Of a DNA stretch of 64,000 nucleotides, positions 35,039 to 43,180 are shown piece by piece. Positions within the stretch are counted from its first letter, which is position 1, and each line of letters opens with the position of its first letter. This stretch comes from an uncultured Eubacteriales bacterium (GTDB taxonomy: Bacteria; Bacillota; Clostridia; Oscillospirales; Oscillospiraceae). Below the pieces are notes generated by a model that worked only from the letters and a program-made list of their open reading frames with translations, ran no database searches and was not told the DNA's origin. The stretch is taken from NCBI GenBank assembly GCA_900315595.1, contig OMZQ01000007.1:62001-126000 (forward strand), written 5' to 3'. Made by a program: the position numbers and the translations under genes.

Positions 35039-36214
35039 TCAGCCGCCGGAGGTTGCGTCCTCCTGGAAGTTGCAGCGGACCCAGCACTCGGCGGTGAGAT
35101 CGCCGACCTTTGCCAGAACCTTCGTGGTGCCCTTCGCAACGGCGACCACGCGCCCGCCCTCGTCCACGGTGGCGATGGCCGGATCCTGGGAGGTCCAGGT
35201 CACGGGCGTTCCCACGGGGACGTTCGTCACCATCAGGGTAAAGTTTTCACCGGGGTTGAAGAAGGTAATGTCCATGTCCTTGTCGTTGAGCTCCAGACTG
35301 TCCACGTTCAGAGAGACGCTCTCGCTGGGCGCAGGCTCGTCGGAGAAGTCGCAGATGACGGTGCAGCTTGCCGTCTGCTTGCCGCAGGTGACGGTGATCG
35401 TCGCCGTGCCGGGGTTCACCGCCGTGACCACGCCGACGCTCGTCACCTTGGCCACGCTCTCGTCGGAGGAGGTGTAGACGCGCTGATCGGTGGTGTCGCG
35501 GGGCTCGACGCTTGCCACGATCTGATCCAGGTCGTTGCGGTAGGTCAGGGTGATCTCGGTGAGATTCAGGCTCAGACCCGTGCAGGGGTTTGCACCGGAG
35601 TAGGGATCAACGGGGTCGGTGTCCGCCGGTGCCTGGGTCTGGACGGCGCCGGTTTCGCCGCTCGTCGGGGTGTCGGACGGGGCGGTCTCGCTGTGGTAGC
35701 GGTCAAAGAGCTTGTCGTAGACCGGAAGGGAGACCACGTTCTTCTTCCAGAGCAGATAGGACCCGCCGATGGCCAGGGTGGCCAGCAGAAGCAGGAAGCT
35801 CAGCACCAAAAAGACGCGGGGCACGCGGGTACGGTCGCGGCCGATATACTCCTCGCGGACCGCAGGGCGGCGTCCTCCGGACTGATAGACGCCGGGGGTG
35901 GCGGCGGTCGGCGCTTCAGGCTGTTCGGCCTCGTCGTCCTCCTCTGCGCGGGCGGCGCGTCTGGCCGCCTTCTTCATCCGCTTTTCCTCGCGCTTGCGGG
36001 CGGCCTCCTCTTCCAGAAGGTCGTCCTCCGTCTCGGCCTCCGCCTCGTTCTTCTGGCGGCGGGCCTCCTGTTCGGCCTCCTTGCGTTCGGCGCGCCGCTG
36101 CTTGCGGAAGGGGCTTCCGCTTTCCATGACCTGGGCGGCGGTCCCGCAGAGGGGACATTTTTCCAGATCGGCGTCATAGAGCTGCCCGCAGTTGGGGCAT
36201 ACGTTCTTATTCAT
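35039..36214 (-). CDS. Zinc-ribbon, single-pass membrane protein with BIG2 domains
   Basis: A 391-residue protein with clear layers. A cytoplasmic zinc ribbon (C-P-N-C-G at residues 6-10 and C-P-L-C-G near 20-24) is followed by a long highly charged Lys/Arg/Glu helix region (35-95), a transmembrane helix V-F-L-V-L-S-F-L-L-L-L-A-T-L, a Thr/Asp linker, and an extracellular part with two bacterial Ig-like (BIG2) modules. Each has V-x-S-x-D-E/P-x-x-A-x-V followed by G-T-A-T-I-T-V or G-T-T-K-V-L-A. It is divergent from the kinase-like receptor at 36399, which has a similar plan. Function unknown. Confidence 0.85.
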   Translation of the reverse strand: MNKNVCPNCGQLYDADLEKCPLCGTAAQVMESGSPFRKQRRAERKEAEQEARRQKNEAEAETEDDLLEEEAARKREEKRMKKAARRAARAEEDDEAEQPEAPTAATPGVYQSGGRRPAVREEYIGRDRTRVPRVFLVLSFLLLLATLAIGGSYLLWKKNVVSLPVYDKLFDRYHSETAPSDTPTSGETGAVQTQAPADTDPVDPYSGANPCTGLSLNLTEITLTYRNDLDQIVASVEPRDTTDQRVYTSSDESVAKVTSVGVVTAVNPGTATITVTCGKQTASCTVICDFSDEPAPSESVSLNVDSLELNDKDMDITFFNPGENFTLMVTNVPVGTPVTWTSQDPAIATVDEGGRVVAVAKGTTKVLAKVGDLTAECWVRCNFQEDATSGG

Positions 36215-36330
36215 CTTATGGATCCTCCGTGATTGGGGAATACTGTGCGTCGGGGATACAGCCCGATCGACTTCCCGATTTTTGGCTTCTGCCCTATATC
36301 ATACCATTTTCTCGCAAATAAAACAATATG

Positions 36331-36360
36331 TTATTGCTTTTTTTTTCGTTTTGTTATAAG
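36331..36360 (+). promoter_or_regulatory. Possible promoter of the kinase-like gene
   Basis: TTATTG (36331-36336) with TATAAG (36355-36360), 18-bp spacer, inside a very AT-rich divergent intergenic region that contrasts with the GC-rich surroundings; TTGCTT at 36334 with 15 bp is an alternative -35. Confidence 0.4.
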
Positions 36361-36398
36361 ATATACGCGTCAAATTGTCGAAAAAGGAGGGTACAGCC

Positions 36399-39131
36399 GT
36401 GTCTGTACGCAAAATTTCCCCTCTGCTGGACGCGATGGAGCTCGGCGAATGCTTCTCTCAGCATGAAGGTGTGAGCTGCTATGCGCTGACGCATCCGGAG
36501 TCCGGGCGGGAATTTGTACTCAAACACATCTCGATCCCTGCCAGCGCTGACCAGGTCCAGGCTCTGCTCCTGACCGGCGCCTATGCCAGCGAGGCGGAGG
36601 CCGCGGAATACTACCGCAAGGAGGCCGAAGCTCTGGTCAAGGAGGCGGAGGATCGCAAAAAGCTATTGGACTGCCCCTATATCCTGCCCTTCCTGGGCGT
36701 TCAGATGGAGCCGAAGGAGGAGGGCGTGGGCTATGAGGTCTATGCCGTCCTGCCCAAGCGGAACTCCCTGAAGGACTATCTGGAGCAGAACGCCATCTCC
36801 CATCTGCGCGGCATCAACATGGGCATCGACCTCTGCGTGGCCCTGTCCGCCCTGCGCGAGGAAGGCTTCGTTCACGGAAACCTCAAGCCCGGCAACGTCT
36901 ATTTCTCGGATACGGGCCGCTTCCTGCTGGGCGATTTCGGCCTGATCTCCACGGACGATATGCAGTATGCCGTCCTGCCCGAGCAGTACCGCAGCAGCTA
37001 TACCGCCCCGGAGCTCCGCAACTTCATCGGCGGTCTGAATACCACGGTGGACATCTACTCGCTGGGCATGATCCTCTACCGGATCTACAACGGCAACCAC
37101 GCCCCCTTTGAGGACGAGCAGACCAACGCCAAGGCCGCCGATACCCGCAGACTCGAGGGCGACGACCTGCCCGCGCCCCTCTATGCCGACTACGAGCTGG
37201 CGGAGATCATCCAGAAGGCCTGCGCCCACAAGCCCGAGGACCGCTACCAGACCCCGGACGAGATGCGCGTGGCGCTGGAGCAGTATATGCGCCGCAACGC
37301 GGTCAGCGACCATCTGATCGTTCCGCCCCTGGTCTCGGACGACGGCCCGCTGGACGCGTCCGACCGCGAGGAGGAGATCGAGCCCGTCCGCGCCAACGAC
37401 GTCGAGCAGCTTGACGATCAGTTCAAGGTCGCCTTCGCGCCGGACAGCAAGCGCAGCAGGAAAAAGAAGAAAAAGGCTGAGGCGACCGCCGAAGCCCAGC
37501 CCGCCCTGGTGGACGATACGCCCATGCTGACCGCCGAGCGCCGCCGCGCAGCCGAAAAGGCCGCCAAGCGCCGCAGACGCAAGCGCAGAGCCTGGGGCTT
37601 CTTCGCCGCCGCCATGATCCTGCTGGTCGTTCTGGTGGGCCTGTATGAGTTCACCGAATTCGGTCAGGGGCTCTGGCACTATTTCGTCAAGGTCGAATCG
37701 CTTACGGTCTCCGACGTGACGGCGGATTCCCTTCAGGTCCATCTCAAGGCGAGCGTCGAGCAGGAGCAATTCGAGGCAGTCTGTGAGGATTCCTACGGTA
37801 ACTCGACCCGCGCCCCCTTTGAAAACGGGACGGCTTCCCTGACCGGCCTGACGCCCGGCACCCAGTATACGGTCCGCGCCGTTCTGCCCGGACGGCACAA
37901 GGTCTCCGGCCAGACCAGCGTGATCGCCTCCACGATCCCGCAGACCGAGATCCTGACCTTCACCGTCACCGACGGGGCCGAGCCCGGCGCAGTCCAGCTC
38001 GATCTGGTCCTCCGCGACGGCGGCACCGAGCCCGCCGCATGGACCCTGCGCTACGGACCCACCGGCGGCGAGGAGACGGAAACCGAGTTCTCCGGTCACA
38101 GCACCCAGATCTCCGGTCTGGAAACCGGCACGGAATACACCTTCCGTCTGATCGGCAGCGAAAATCTCTACCTGATCGGTCAGACCACGGCGACCTATAC
38201 GCCGATTCTGGAGATCCACGCGGAAAACCTCGCCCTTGCGGAGATCCTGGACGGCACGGCCCGCGTGCGCTGGACCTGCACCTCCGAGCTGCCCGAAAGC
38301 TGGATCCTGACCTGCACCGACGCAGAGGGCAACGCCCTCCAGGTCACGGTCGATCCTGCCCAGCCCGGCGAAAACGGCTATGACTGCTCCGCCTCGATCC
38401 CCGGCATCGAGCCCGGCAAGCCCTACTCCCTGATGCTGACCGCCGATGGCCTGTATCAGCCGCTGACCCTTGAGATCGAGGACGCCGTCATTCAGATCGA
38501 CAGCTTCACCGCCGAGCCCACCTATGAGGGCGTCCGGCTGACCTGGACCGCCAACCGCGAGCCGGAGGCCGGCTGGATAATCTCCGGCACCTACGGCGAC
38601 AATCTCCAGCTTGCCGAGTCCGCGCAGGGAGGAGAGGCGCTGATCGCGGTCCTGCCCGATGCGACCTACGAATTCACCCTCAAGGCCGCCGACGGCTCCT
38701 CCGTCACCGGCCATACCACCGTCAGCGTGCAGACCCTCCCGGCCCGGCGCTTTGCCGAGCTGGGCGTGACGGAATCCGGCACGACCATCGGCACCTACGA
38801 CGCCCCGCAGACGGAGAACTACACCGTTGCGGACGTCAAGCGCACGGGCGGCACGGTCCGCTATGCCCAGGGCGAGACGATCCTGTTCGTGATCGAGACC
38901 CCCGGCATCCCGACGGATTCCGACGAGCAGGTCACGGTCCACTACGTCGTCCGCGACGCGAACGATCAGATCGTCCACGTTGACCGCGAGCATCTGGTCT
39001 GGAACGAGATGTGGCAGGACAGCGCCTGGATGGGCCGGATCCCCTGGCTCCCCGAGACCGCCGGCGCCTACAGCTTCACGATCTATATCAACAGCCAGCG
39101 CGTCGGAACGATCAGCTTCTCCATGCAGTGA
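36399..39131 (+). CDS. Receptor-like protein kinase homologue lacking the HRD aspartate
   Basis: A 910-residue membrane protein. The N-terminal Hanks-type kinase domain (about 1-300) has the ATP-binding Lys42 (F-V-L-K-H) and a D-F-G motif at Asp179, but the catalytic loop reads H-G-N-L-K-P-G-N, with Asn161 where Asp is expected, so it is probably a pseudokinase. A Lys/Arg-rich juxtamembrane segment, one membrane helix near residues 397-417 and about five fibronectin-III-like or related beta modules follow outside. The GTG at 36399 has AAGGAGG 8 bp upstream. No PASTA repeats are seen, so it is not PrkC. Confidence 0.87.
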   Translation: MSVRKISPLLDAMELGECFSQHEGVSCYALTHPESGREFVLKHISIPASADQVQALLLTGAYASEAEAAEYYRKEAEALVKEAEDRKKLLDCPYILPFLGVQMEPKEEGVGYEVYAVLPKRNSLKDYLEQNAISHLRGINMGIDLCVALSALREEGFVHGNLKPGNVYFSDTGRFLLGDFGLISTDDMQYAVLPEQYRSSYTAPELRNFIGGLNTTVDIYSLGMILYRIYNGNHAPFEDEQTNAKAADTRRLEGDDLPAPLYADYELAEIIQKACAHKPEDRYQTPDEMRVALEQYMRRNAVSDHLIVPPLVSDDGPLDASDREEEIEPVRANDVEQLDDQFKVAFAPDSKRSRKKKKKAEATAEAQPALVDDTPMLTAERRRAAEKAAKRRRRKRRAWGFFAAAMILLVVLVGLYEFTEFGQGLWHYFVKVESLTVSDVTADSLQVHLKASVEQEQFEAVCEDSYGNSTRAPFENGTASLTGLTPGTQYTVRAVLPGRHKVSGQTSVIASTIPQTEILTFTVTDGAEPGAVQLDLVLRDGGTEPAAWTLRYGPTGGEETETEFSGHSTQISGLETGTEYTFRLIGSENLYLIGQTTATYTPILEIHAENLALAEILDGTARVRWTCTSELPESWILTCTDAEGNALQVTVDPAQPGENGYDCSASIPGIEPGKPYSLMLTADGLYQPLTLEIEDAVIQIDSFTAEPTYEGVRLTWTANREPEAGWIISGTYGDNLQLAESAQGGEALIAVLPDATYEFTLKAADGSSVTGHTTVSVQTLPARRFAELGVTESGTTIGTYDAPQTENYTVADVKRTGGTVRYAQGETILFVIETPGIPTDSDEQVTVHYVVRDANDQIVHVDREHLVWNEMWQDSAWMGRIPWLPETAGAYSFTIYINSQRVGTISFSMQ

Positions 39132-39140
39132 TCCATACGA

Positions 39141-39171
39141 AAACGCCGCGGGGTCTTGCCCCGCGGCGTTT
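39141..39171. terminator. Terminator between kinase-like and amidase genes
   Basis: Perfect 13-bp stem AAACGCCGCGGGG / CCCCGCGGCGTTT with a 5-nt loop, between convergent genes. Confidence 0.75.
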
Positions 39172-39174
39172 GAT

Positions 39175-39906
39175 CTATTCTTTCTTCAAAAAAGCGTTCG
39201 GGAAGGTTTTCCGCGCCTCGGCGAGCATCGCTTCGGCGTAGGCGCGGTTGTGAAAGGCCCCGATCTGGACCCGGTAGAGCGGCGCGTGCTCCGGCGACGG
39301 ATCGGGGCTTTTTGCGTCCATCTTCGCCCGGACCATCGCGCGGAACCCGTCCATCGTCCAGTCCAGACCCAGACCGGTCCAGAGATGTTCGGGATCGGCG
39401 TGCGCCGTGGCAATGCCGCGCCGCCCGCCCTCCCGGTGGGAGAGGATCGCGGTCTCCGGCTCCAAACCGTATTGTTTACATAACATAGAGAACAGCTCCG
39501 CCGCAGCCTCCCGTGTCCGCGCGGCGCAGGCCACGGCCCGGTCCCGGTCCCAGACCGTGAAGCTCGCGCCGCCGGTGTAGCTCAGGCAGTCGGGCTCGCA
39601 GAGCTCCACGCCGATATGGGTGTTGTTGCAGGAGCCGCCGCCGTGCCAGCCCCGGAAGCTCCAGGGCAGGGTCTGCCAGACGTCGCCCGTGTTCGCGTCG
39701 ATGAAGGCGTGGACGCAGGCGCGGTCATAGTCCGGGCGATTCCACCGGCGGACGAAGACCTCGGCGCTCGGCTGGGCGCAGCCCACCGAATGCAGCATCA
39801 GTCCGACCGGCCCGCGGTCCTGAAAGACCCGGTATCGCTCGTCCGCCCGGTCGAGATTCGCCCGGTAGCAGGGATTTTCCGTCAAAAATGCCTGGATCAG
39901 TTTCAT
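39175..39906 (-). CDS. N-acetylmuramoyl-L-alanine amidase with SPOR domain
   Basis: A 243-residue cell-wall hydrolase. The PGRP/amidase-2 domain has zinc-ligand motifs L-M-L-H-S-V-G near residue 40, the G-W-H-G-G-G-S segment, H-I-G-V-E-L, and the later L-S-H-R-E-G with H-A-D-P-E-H. A short SPOR-type domain (Y-R-V-Q-I-G-A-F) forms the C-terminus. There is no signal peptide, which is typical of phage endolysins that cross through holins. The block at 41-64 kb has a holin but no endolysin in view, so this gene, on the same strand just beyond ytvI, is a candidate lysin. A host autolysin is the alternative. Confidence 0.87.
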   Translation of the reverse strand: MKLIQAFLTENPCYRANLDRADERYRVFQDRGPVGLMLHSVGCAQPSAEVFVRRWNRPDYDRACVHAFIDANTGDVWQTLPWSFRGWHGGGSCNNTHIGVELCEPDCLSYTGGASFTVWDRDRAVACAARTREAAAELFSMLCKQYGLEPETAILSHREGGRRGIATAHADPEHLWTGLGLDWTMDGFRAMVRAKMDAKSPDPSPEHAPLYRVQIGAFHNRAYAEAMLAEARKTFPNAFLKKE

Positions 39907-39998
39907 TTCGTTTTCCTTTCCGTATGAACCATGCAAAACCGGGGAATGCTTTGCATAGAATATTGAACGTCAAATGCTGATCGTCACGAGGTGATTCC

Positions 39999-41054
39999 AT
40001 GTCCGCAAAGCAGAGGCCGCTGCTCCGAAACGCCGTGCTGACGGCGGCCTCGGTGGTCGGGGTGTTCGTCCTGCTGCCGCTGGCCCTGCCCTTCGTTCTG
40101 GCCTATCTGATCTCCTGGTGGGTGGAGCCCGCCGTCGCCGCCCTCGGCAGGCGGACGCATCTGCCGCGCTGGCTGCGCAGCGGCCTGTGCGTGACGGGGC
40201 TGCTCCTGCTGGTCGGGGCCGGACTGTTCCTGTTCTGCCAGGTCGCGTGGACGGAGATCGTCCGCCTGGCGCGCCAGCTTCCGACCCTCCTGCGCCAGCT
40301 TCGCCCCGGCTTTGAAGCCCTGCGCGGGGCGCTGAACGGCCTTGCCCGCAAGGCCCCGCCGGAGGTTGCCGCCGCCATCGAGGGCTGGCTTGACCGGGTC
40401 TTTGCCAGCGGAGGGGTATTTTTGCAGTCGCTCTCCGGCTTCCTGACGGGTCTGGTCTCCGGCCTCGTGACCGGCCTGCCGAAGCTGGTCCTGACACTGA
40501 TCACCACGGTCATCGCGTCCTATATGACCTCCGCCGCCCTGCCGGAGGTCAAGCTCTGGCTGAAACGGACCCTGCCGAAGCCCTGGATGGAGCGGCTGGG
40601 CCGTCTGCATCAGCGCTGCCATCTGGCCCTCGGCGGCTGGTGCAAGGCCCAGCTCAAAATGATGGGCATCGTCTTTGCCCTGCTCACCCTGGGCTTCTGG
40701 ATCCTCGGCGTGGAGTTCCCCATCCTGTTCGGCGGGCTGATCTCGGTGCTCGATGCGCTCCCCGTCCTCGGAACCGGGACGGTGCTGATCCCCTGGGCCA
40801 TGACCTGCTTCCTCCAGGGGGCCTCCACGCGGGGCTTCGGCCTGCTGACGCTCTATGCGCTGACGGCCCTCGGGCGGACCGCTCTGGAGCCCCGCCTGGT
40901 CGGGCGCTCTCTCGGCCTGCATCCGCTTTTGACCCTCGCGGCCTTCTATATCGGCTTCCGCACCTTCGGCGTCCCCGGCATGATCCTGCTTCCCCTGCTC
41001 GCCATCGTGGTGAAGCAGTTCATGCAGAAGCCCGCGCAGAGCGAGAGCCGTTGA
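39999..41054 (+). CDS. ytvI: AI-2E family transporter, YtvI-like sporulation membrane protein
   Basis: A 351-residue polytopic membrane protein of the AI-2E/PerM family. Seven or eight hydrophobic segments are visible. The family C-terminal marks G-L-I-S-V-L-D-A-L-P-V-L-G-T-G and G-R-S-L-G-L-H-P-L-L-T-L with F-R-T-F-G-V-P-G-M are intact. Closest in plan to YtvI, a mother-cell sporulation protein; a general transporter is possible. GAGGTGATT serves the start at 39999. Its stop codon is only 6 bp from the stop of the convergent phage terminase, so the phage block abuts it directly. Confidence 0.88.
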   Translation: MSAKQRPLLRNAVLTAASVVGVFVLLPLALPFVLAYLISWWVEPAVAALGRRTHLPRWLRSGLCVTGLLLLVGAGLFLFCQVAWTEIVRLARQLPTLLRQLRPGFEALRGALNGLARKAPPEVAAAIEGWLDRVFASGGVFLQSLSGFLTGLVSGLVTGLPKLVLTLITTVIASYMTSAALPEVKLWLKRTLPKPWMERLGRLHQRCHLALGGWCKAQLKMMGIVFALLTLGFWILGVEFPILFGGLISVLDALPVLGTGTVLIPWAMTCFLQGASTRGFGLLTLYALTALGRTALEPRLVGRSLGLHPLLTLAAFYIGFRTFGVPGMILLPLLAIVVKQFMQKPAQSESR

Positions 41055-41060
41055 GGCGCT

Positions 41061-42482
41061 TCACCTCAGCGGGTTTACGCGGACCTCTGCCGCAGGCTTT
41101 TCCCGCACGGGCCGGATCGGCCTTGCCATGCACATGTATCGCCACTCGTCGCAGACGTGGTCCTCCAGCGAGGTGTCCAGATCCTCCGGGCTGTGCGCGT
41201 CGTAGACCATCAGGGGCACTGTCCGCAGGAAGGCCTTGCAGGTGTCGAAGACGTACATCATCGGCACCCCGTTTTCGTCAAAGCGCAGGCGGTAGTGGCA
41301 CTGCATCCAGCCGGGGATCCGCGCGTGGTCGCCCGGGCTGAAATAGACCCGGTGCTTTTCGGCGGTCTCGGCGATGGATTCGCCGCCGTTTTCCTGCCAG
41401 ATCGCGGGATCGGCCACGCCCTCGATCTTCCGCCCCGCCAGCCAGCGGTGGCTGTCTTCGATTTCCCGAATCTTGCGGAACACCTCGTCCGTGGTCCACT
41501 TCAGACCCTCGTTCGGCGTCTTCGTGCAGCCGTAGAGCTCCAGGATGCGGTAGAGCCGCCCGTCGAAGTCCACCGCCCACCAGGCGCAGGAGAAGGGCTT
41601 TGCGTAGCCCCAGTCAAAGGAGCGGTAGAGCTTCCATTCGCGGGGCGGATCGAAGGGGGCGATCACGTGGACCCAAAGTCCGCGCCTGCTTGCGTCCTCC
41701 GGGTCTACGCCGTGGCTGCGGCAGGCCGAGAGATCCGGGGTCGTGCGGAAGTCCTCAAAGAACTGTCCCTCAAAGATGTTCCAGTCGCCCTCCAGCCAGG
41801 CCCGCCGCAGCTTTTCGGGCAGGGCCTCGAGCTGCCGGATATAGTCCGGCTGGGCGGCCATCAGAGCCTTGTTGTCCGTCACCAGACTCCGGACGAAGGT
41901 GTAGTCTGCGGGATTCTCCCCGGCCTCGTACTGGCGGTCGAGAAAGATGCGCTTGATGTAGGCGTGACCCTGACCGCCGGGGTTGCAGGTGTAGTAGACC
42001 CGCTTCGGGAAGCCGTTCACGCCGCGCAGACAGGCCGTGATGGTCTTCATCTGGTATTCGCTCAACTGGGTCGCCTCGTCCAGAAAGATGCAGTCGTATT
42101 CCACGCCCTGCAGCCGGTCCAGATCGGCGTCGCAGTCGCAGTACATAAAATGGATCTCGCTCCCGCCTGCGGAGCCGCCCTCCGCCCCGGCCTGCGCCTG
42201 CATCACCGGGAAGCGGAGAACCTTGTCCTTGTCGTTGTATTTTGCGACCCCTGCAAGCTCGGCGCGCAGGAGCTGAATGTGATTGTTGATCAACTCCGGG
42301 TAGGTGCGCCGGACGATCAGGATCCGGATGCCCGGATAGCGCAGAGCCAGCAGCTTGGCCTTCGTCCGCACGGCCCAGCTCTTTCCGCCGCCTCTGGCTC
42401 CGCCGAAGCCCACGTGCTTCGTCCGCGCCAGAAGCATCTGCTCCTGCTTTTCATTCGGCCGGTCAATGTGTAATTCCTTCAT
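41061..42482 (-). CDS. Terminase large subunit of the left module
   Basis: DNA-packaging motor ATPase/nuclease, 473 residues, of the PBSX/Terminase_3-6 type. Walker A is G-G-A-R-G-G-G-K-S at residues 27-35 and Walker B is D-C-I-F-L-D-E-A-T-Q. The C-terminal nuclease domain begins with S-F-D-W-G-Y-A-K-P-F and has later acidic residues. It is full length. It is clearly different from the terminase at 60.6-62.3 kb, so two packaging systems are present. Its ribosome site lies in a 14-bp direct repeat region. It is the last gene of the block. Confidence 0.92.
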   Translation of the reverse strand: MKELHIDRPNEKQEQMLLARTKHVGFGGARGGGKSWAVRTKAKLLALRYPGIRILIVRRTYPELINNHIQLLRAELAGVAKYNDKDKVLRFPVMQAQAGAEGGSAGGSEIHFMYCDCDADLDRLQGVEYDCIFLDEATQLSEYQMKTITACLRGVNGFPKRVYYTCNPGGQGHAYIKRIFLDRQYEAGENPADYTFVRSLVTDNKALMAAQPDYIRQLEALPEKLRRAWLEGDWNIFEGQFFEDFRTTPDLSACRSHGVDPEDASRRGLWVHVIAPFDPPREWKLYRSFDWGYAKPFSCAWWAVDFDGRLYRILELYGCTKTPNEGLKWTTDEVFRKIREIEDSHRWLAGRKIEGVADPAIWQENGGESIAETAEKHRVYFSPGDHARIPGWMQCHYRLRFDENGVPMMYVFDTCKAFLRTVPLMVYDAHSPEDLDTSLEDHVCDEWRYMCMARPIRPVREKPAAEVRVNPLR

Positions 42483-42490
42483 TCATCCCC

Positions 42491-42518
42491 CTGGTCCCTA
42501 ATCCCTGGTCCCTAATCC
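42491..42518 (-). repeat. Two 14-bp direct repeats before the left TerL
   Basis: CTGGTCCCTAATCC occurs twice without a gap (plus-strand reading), in the 43-bp space between the left TerS and TerL. On the coding strand it gives GGGA/AGGG runs that also supply the TerL ribosome site. Confidence 0.75.
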
Positions 42519-42525
42519 CTGACAA

Positions 42526-43017
42526 CTACTCCGCCCATTCCGCCGTGCCGCCCAGCTCTACGCGGACGGCGTCGTCCGCTTCGTCCTTTTCAAACAGGCC
42601 GAGATACTTTGCCAGCAGCTCCAGCGCCTTTTGCTTGTCGTGCAGCTTGATCTCCACGCCCTTGCCGGTGTCCTTGATCCCGGCGATCGCGGCGCGGCGG
42701 CTGTAATCCAGGTTCCGGCTTTCGGTGATCAGGACCTGCCCGTCCTCCACCCGGACGAAGTCGGTAAAATCCGAAAAGGCAATCGCGGCAAGCTCCTGGA
42801 TGATCGCGTCCCGCGTGACGGGCCGGACCCTGGGCCGGGTCTTCCAGGCCCGGTCCAGAGCTGCCTGGACCGCCGGACGGCTGAGCAGCTTTTCTCCCGC
42901 TGCCGCCGCCCGGCCGGAGCCGCAGCCCGCCTCGGCTGCTGCCGCGGCGGGGTCTCCGGTCTCCAGAAAGGCCTCCGTGAACCGCCGTTCCCGGGCGGAA
43001 AGCTCTGCCTGTTCCAT
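42526..43017 (-). CDS. Terminase small subunit of the left module
   Basis: A 163-residue DNA-recognition subunit of the Terminase_2 type. The N-terminal helix-turn-helix begins L-S-A-R-E-R-R-F-T-E-A-F-L-E-T-G-D-P-A-A-A-A-x-x-A-G, and the central part T-R-D-A-I-I-Q-E-L-A-A-I-A-F-S-D with the end K-Q-K-A-L-E-L-L-A-K-Y-L-G-L is typical. It precedes the left TerL, as usual for packaging gene pairs, but here follows the capsid genes instead of leading them. Confidence 0.88.
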   Translation of the reverse strand: MEQAELSARERRFTEAFLETGDPAAAAAEAGCGSGRAAAAGEKLLSRPAVQAALDRAWKTRPRVRPVTRDAIIQELAAIAFSDFTDFVRVEDGQVLITESRNLDYSRRAAIAGIKDTGKGVEIKLHDKQKALELLAKYLGLFEKDEADDAVRVELGGTAEWAE

Positions 43018-43042
43018 TCAGAAGCCCCCTTTCCGTCCGGCG

Positions 43043-43162
43043 TTACCGCAGGCTCTGCTCCGCCTGCCGGCGCTCCGCCTGGCGATAGAGATATTCCCAG
43101 AGCTGACGAAGCTGCTCCTCAACGGTCCCGTGCAGTCTGGGCGGAAATTCCAACTGTTCCAT
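43043..43162 (-). CDS. 39-residue phage microprotein
   Basis: A short gene starting M-E-Q-L-E-F-P-P-R-L-H-G-T, then a single amphipathic helix with E-E-Q-L-R-Q-L-W-E-Y-L-Y-R-Q-A-E. An AGGAGG box lies 6 bp before the ATG, and the gene fills the space between the propeller-like protein and TerS exactly, so it is very probably translated. The helix suggests a small structural or assembly partner. Function unknown. Confidence 0.7.
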   Translation of the reverse strand: MEQLEFPPRLHGTVEEQLRQLWEYLYRQAERRQAEQSLR

Positions 43163-43180
43163 CTGCTTCCTCCTGTTCTT

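Noticed and set aside
41040-41075. attL core at the phage-ytvI junction
   Set aside because: Only a short hairpin (TGAGG/CCTCA) is visible, and no second copy can be checked because the right end of the prophage is outside the window.
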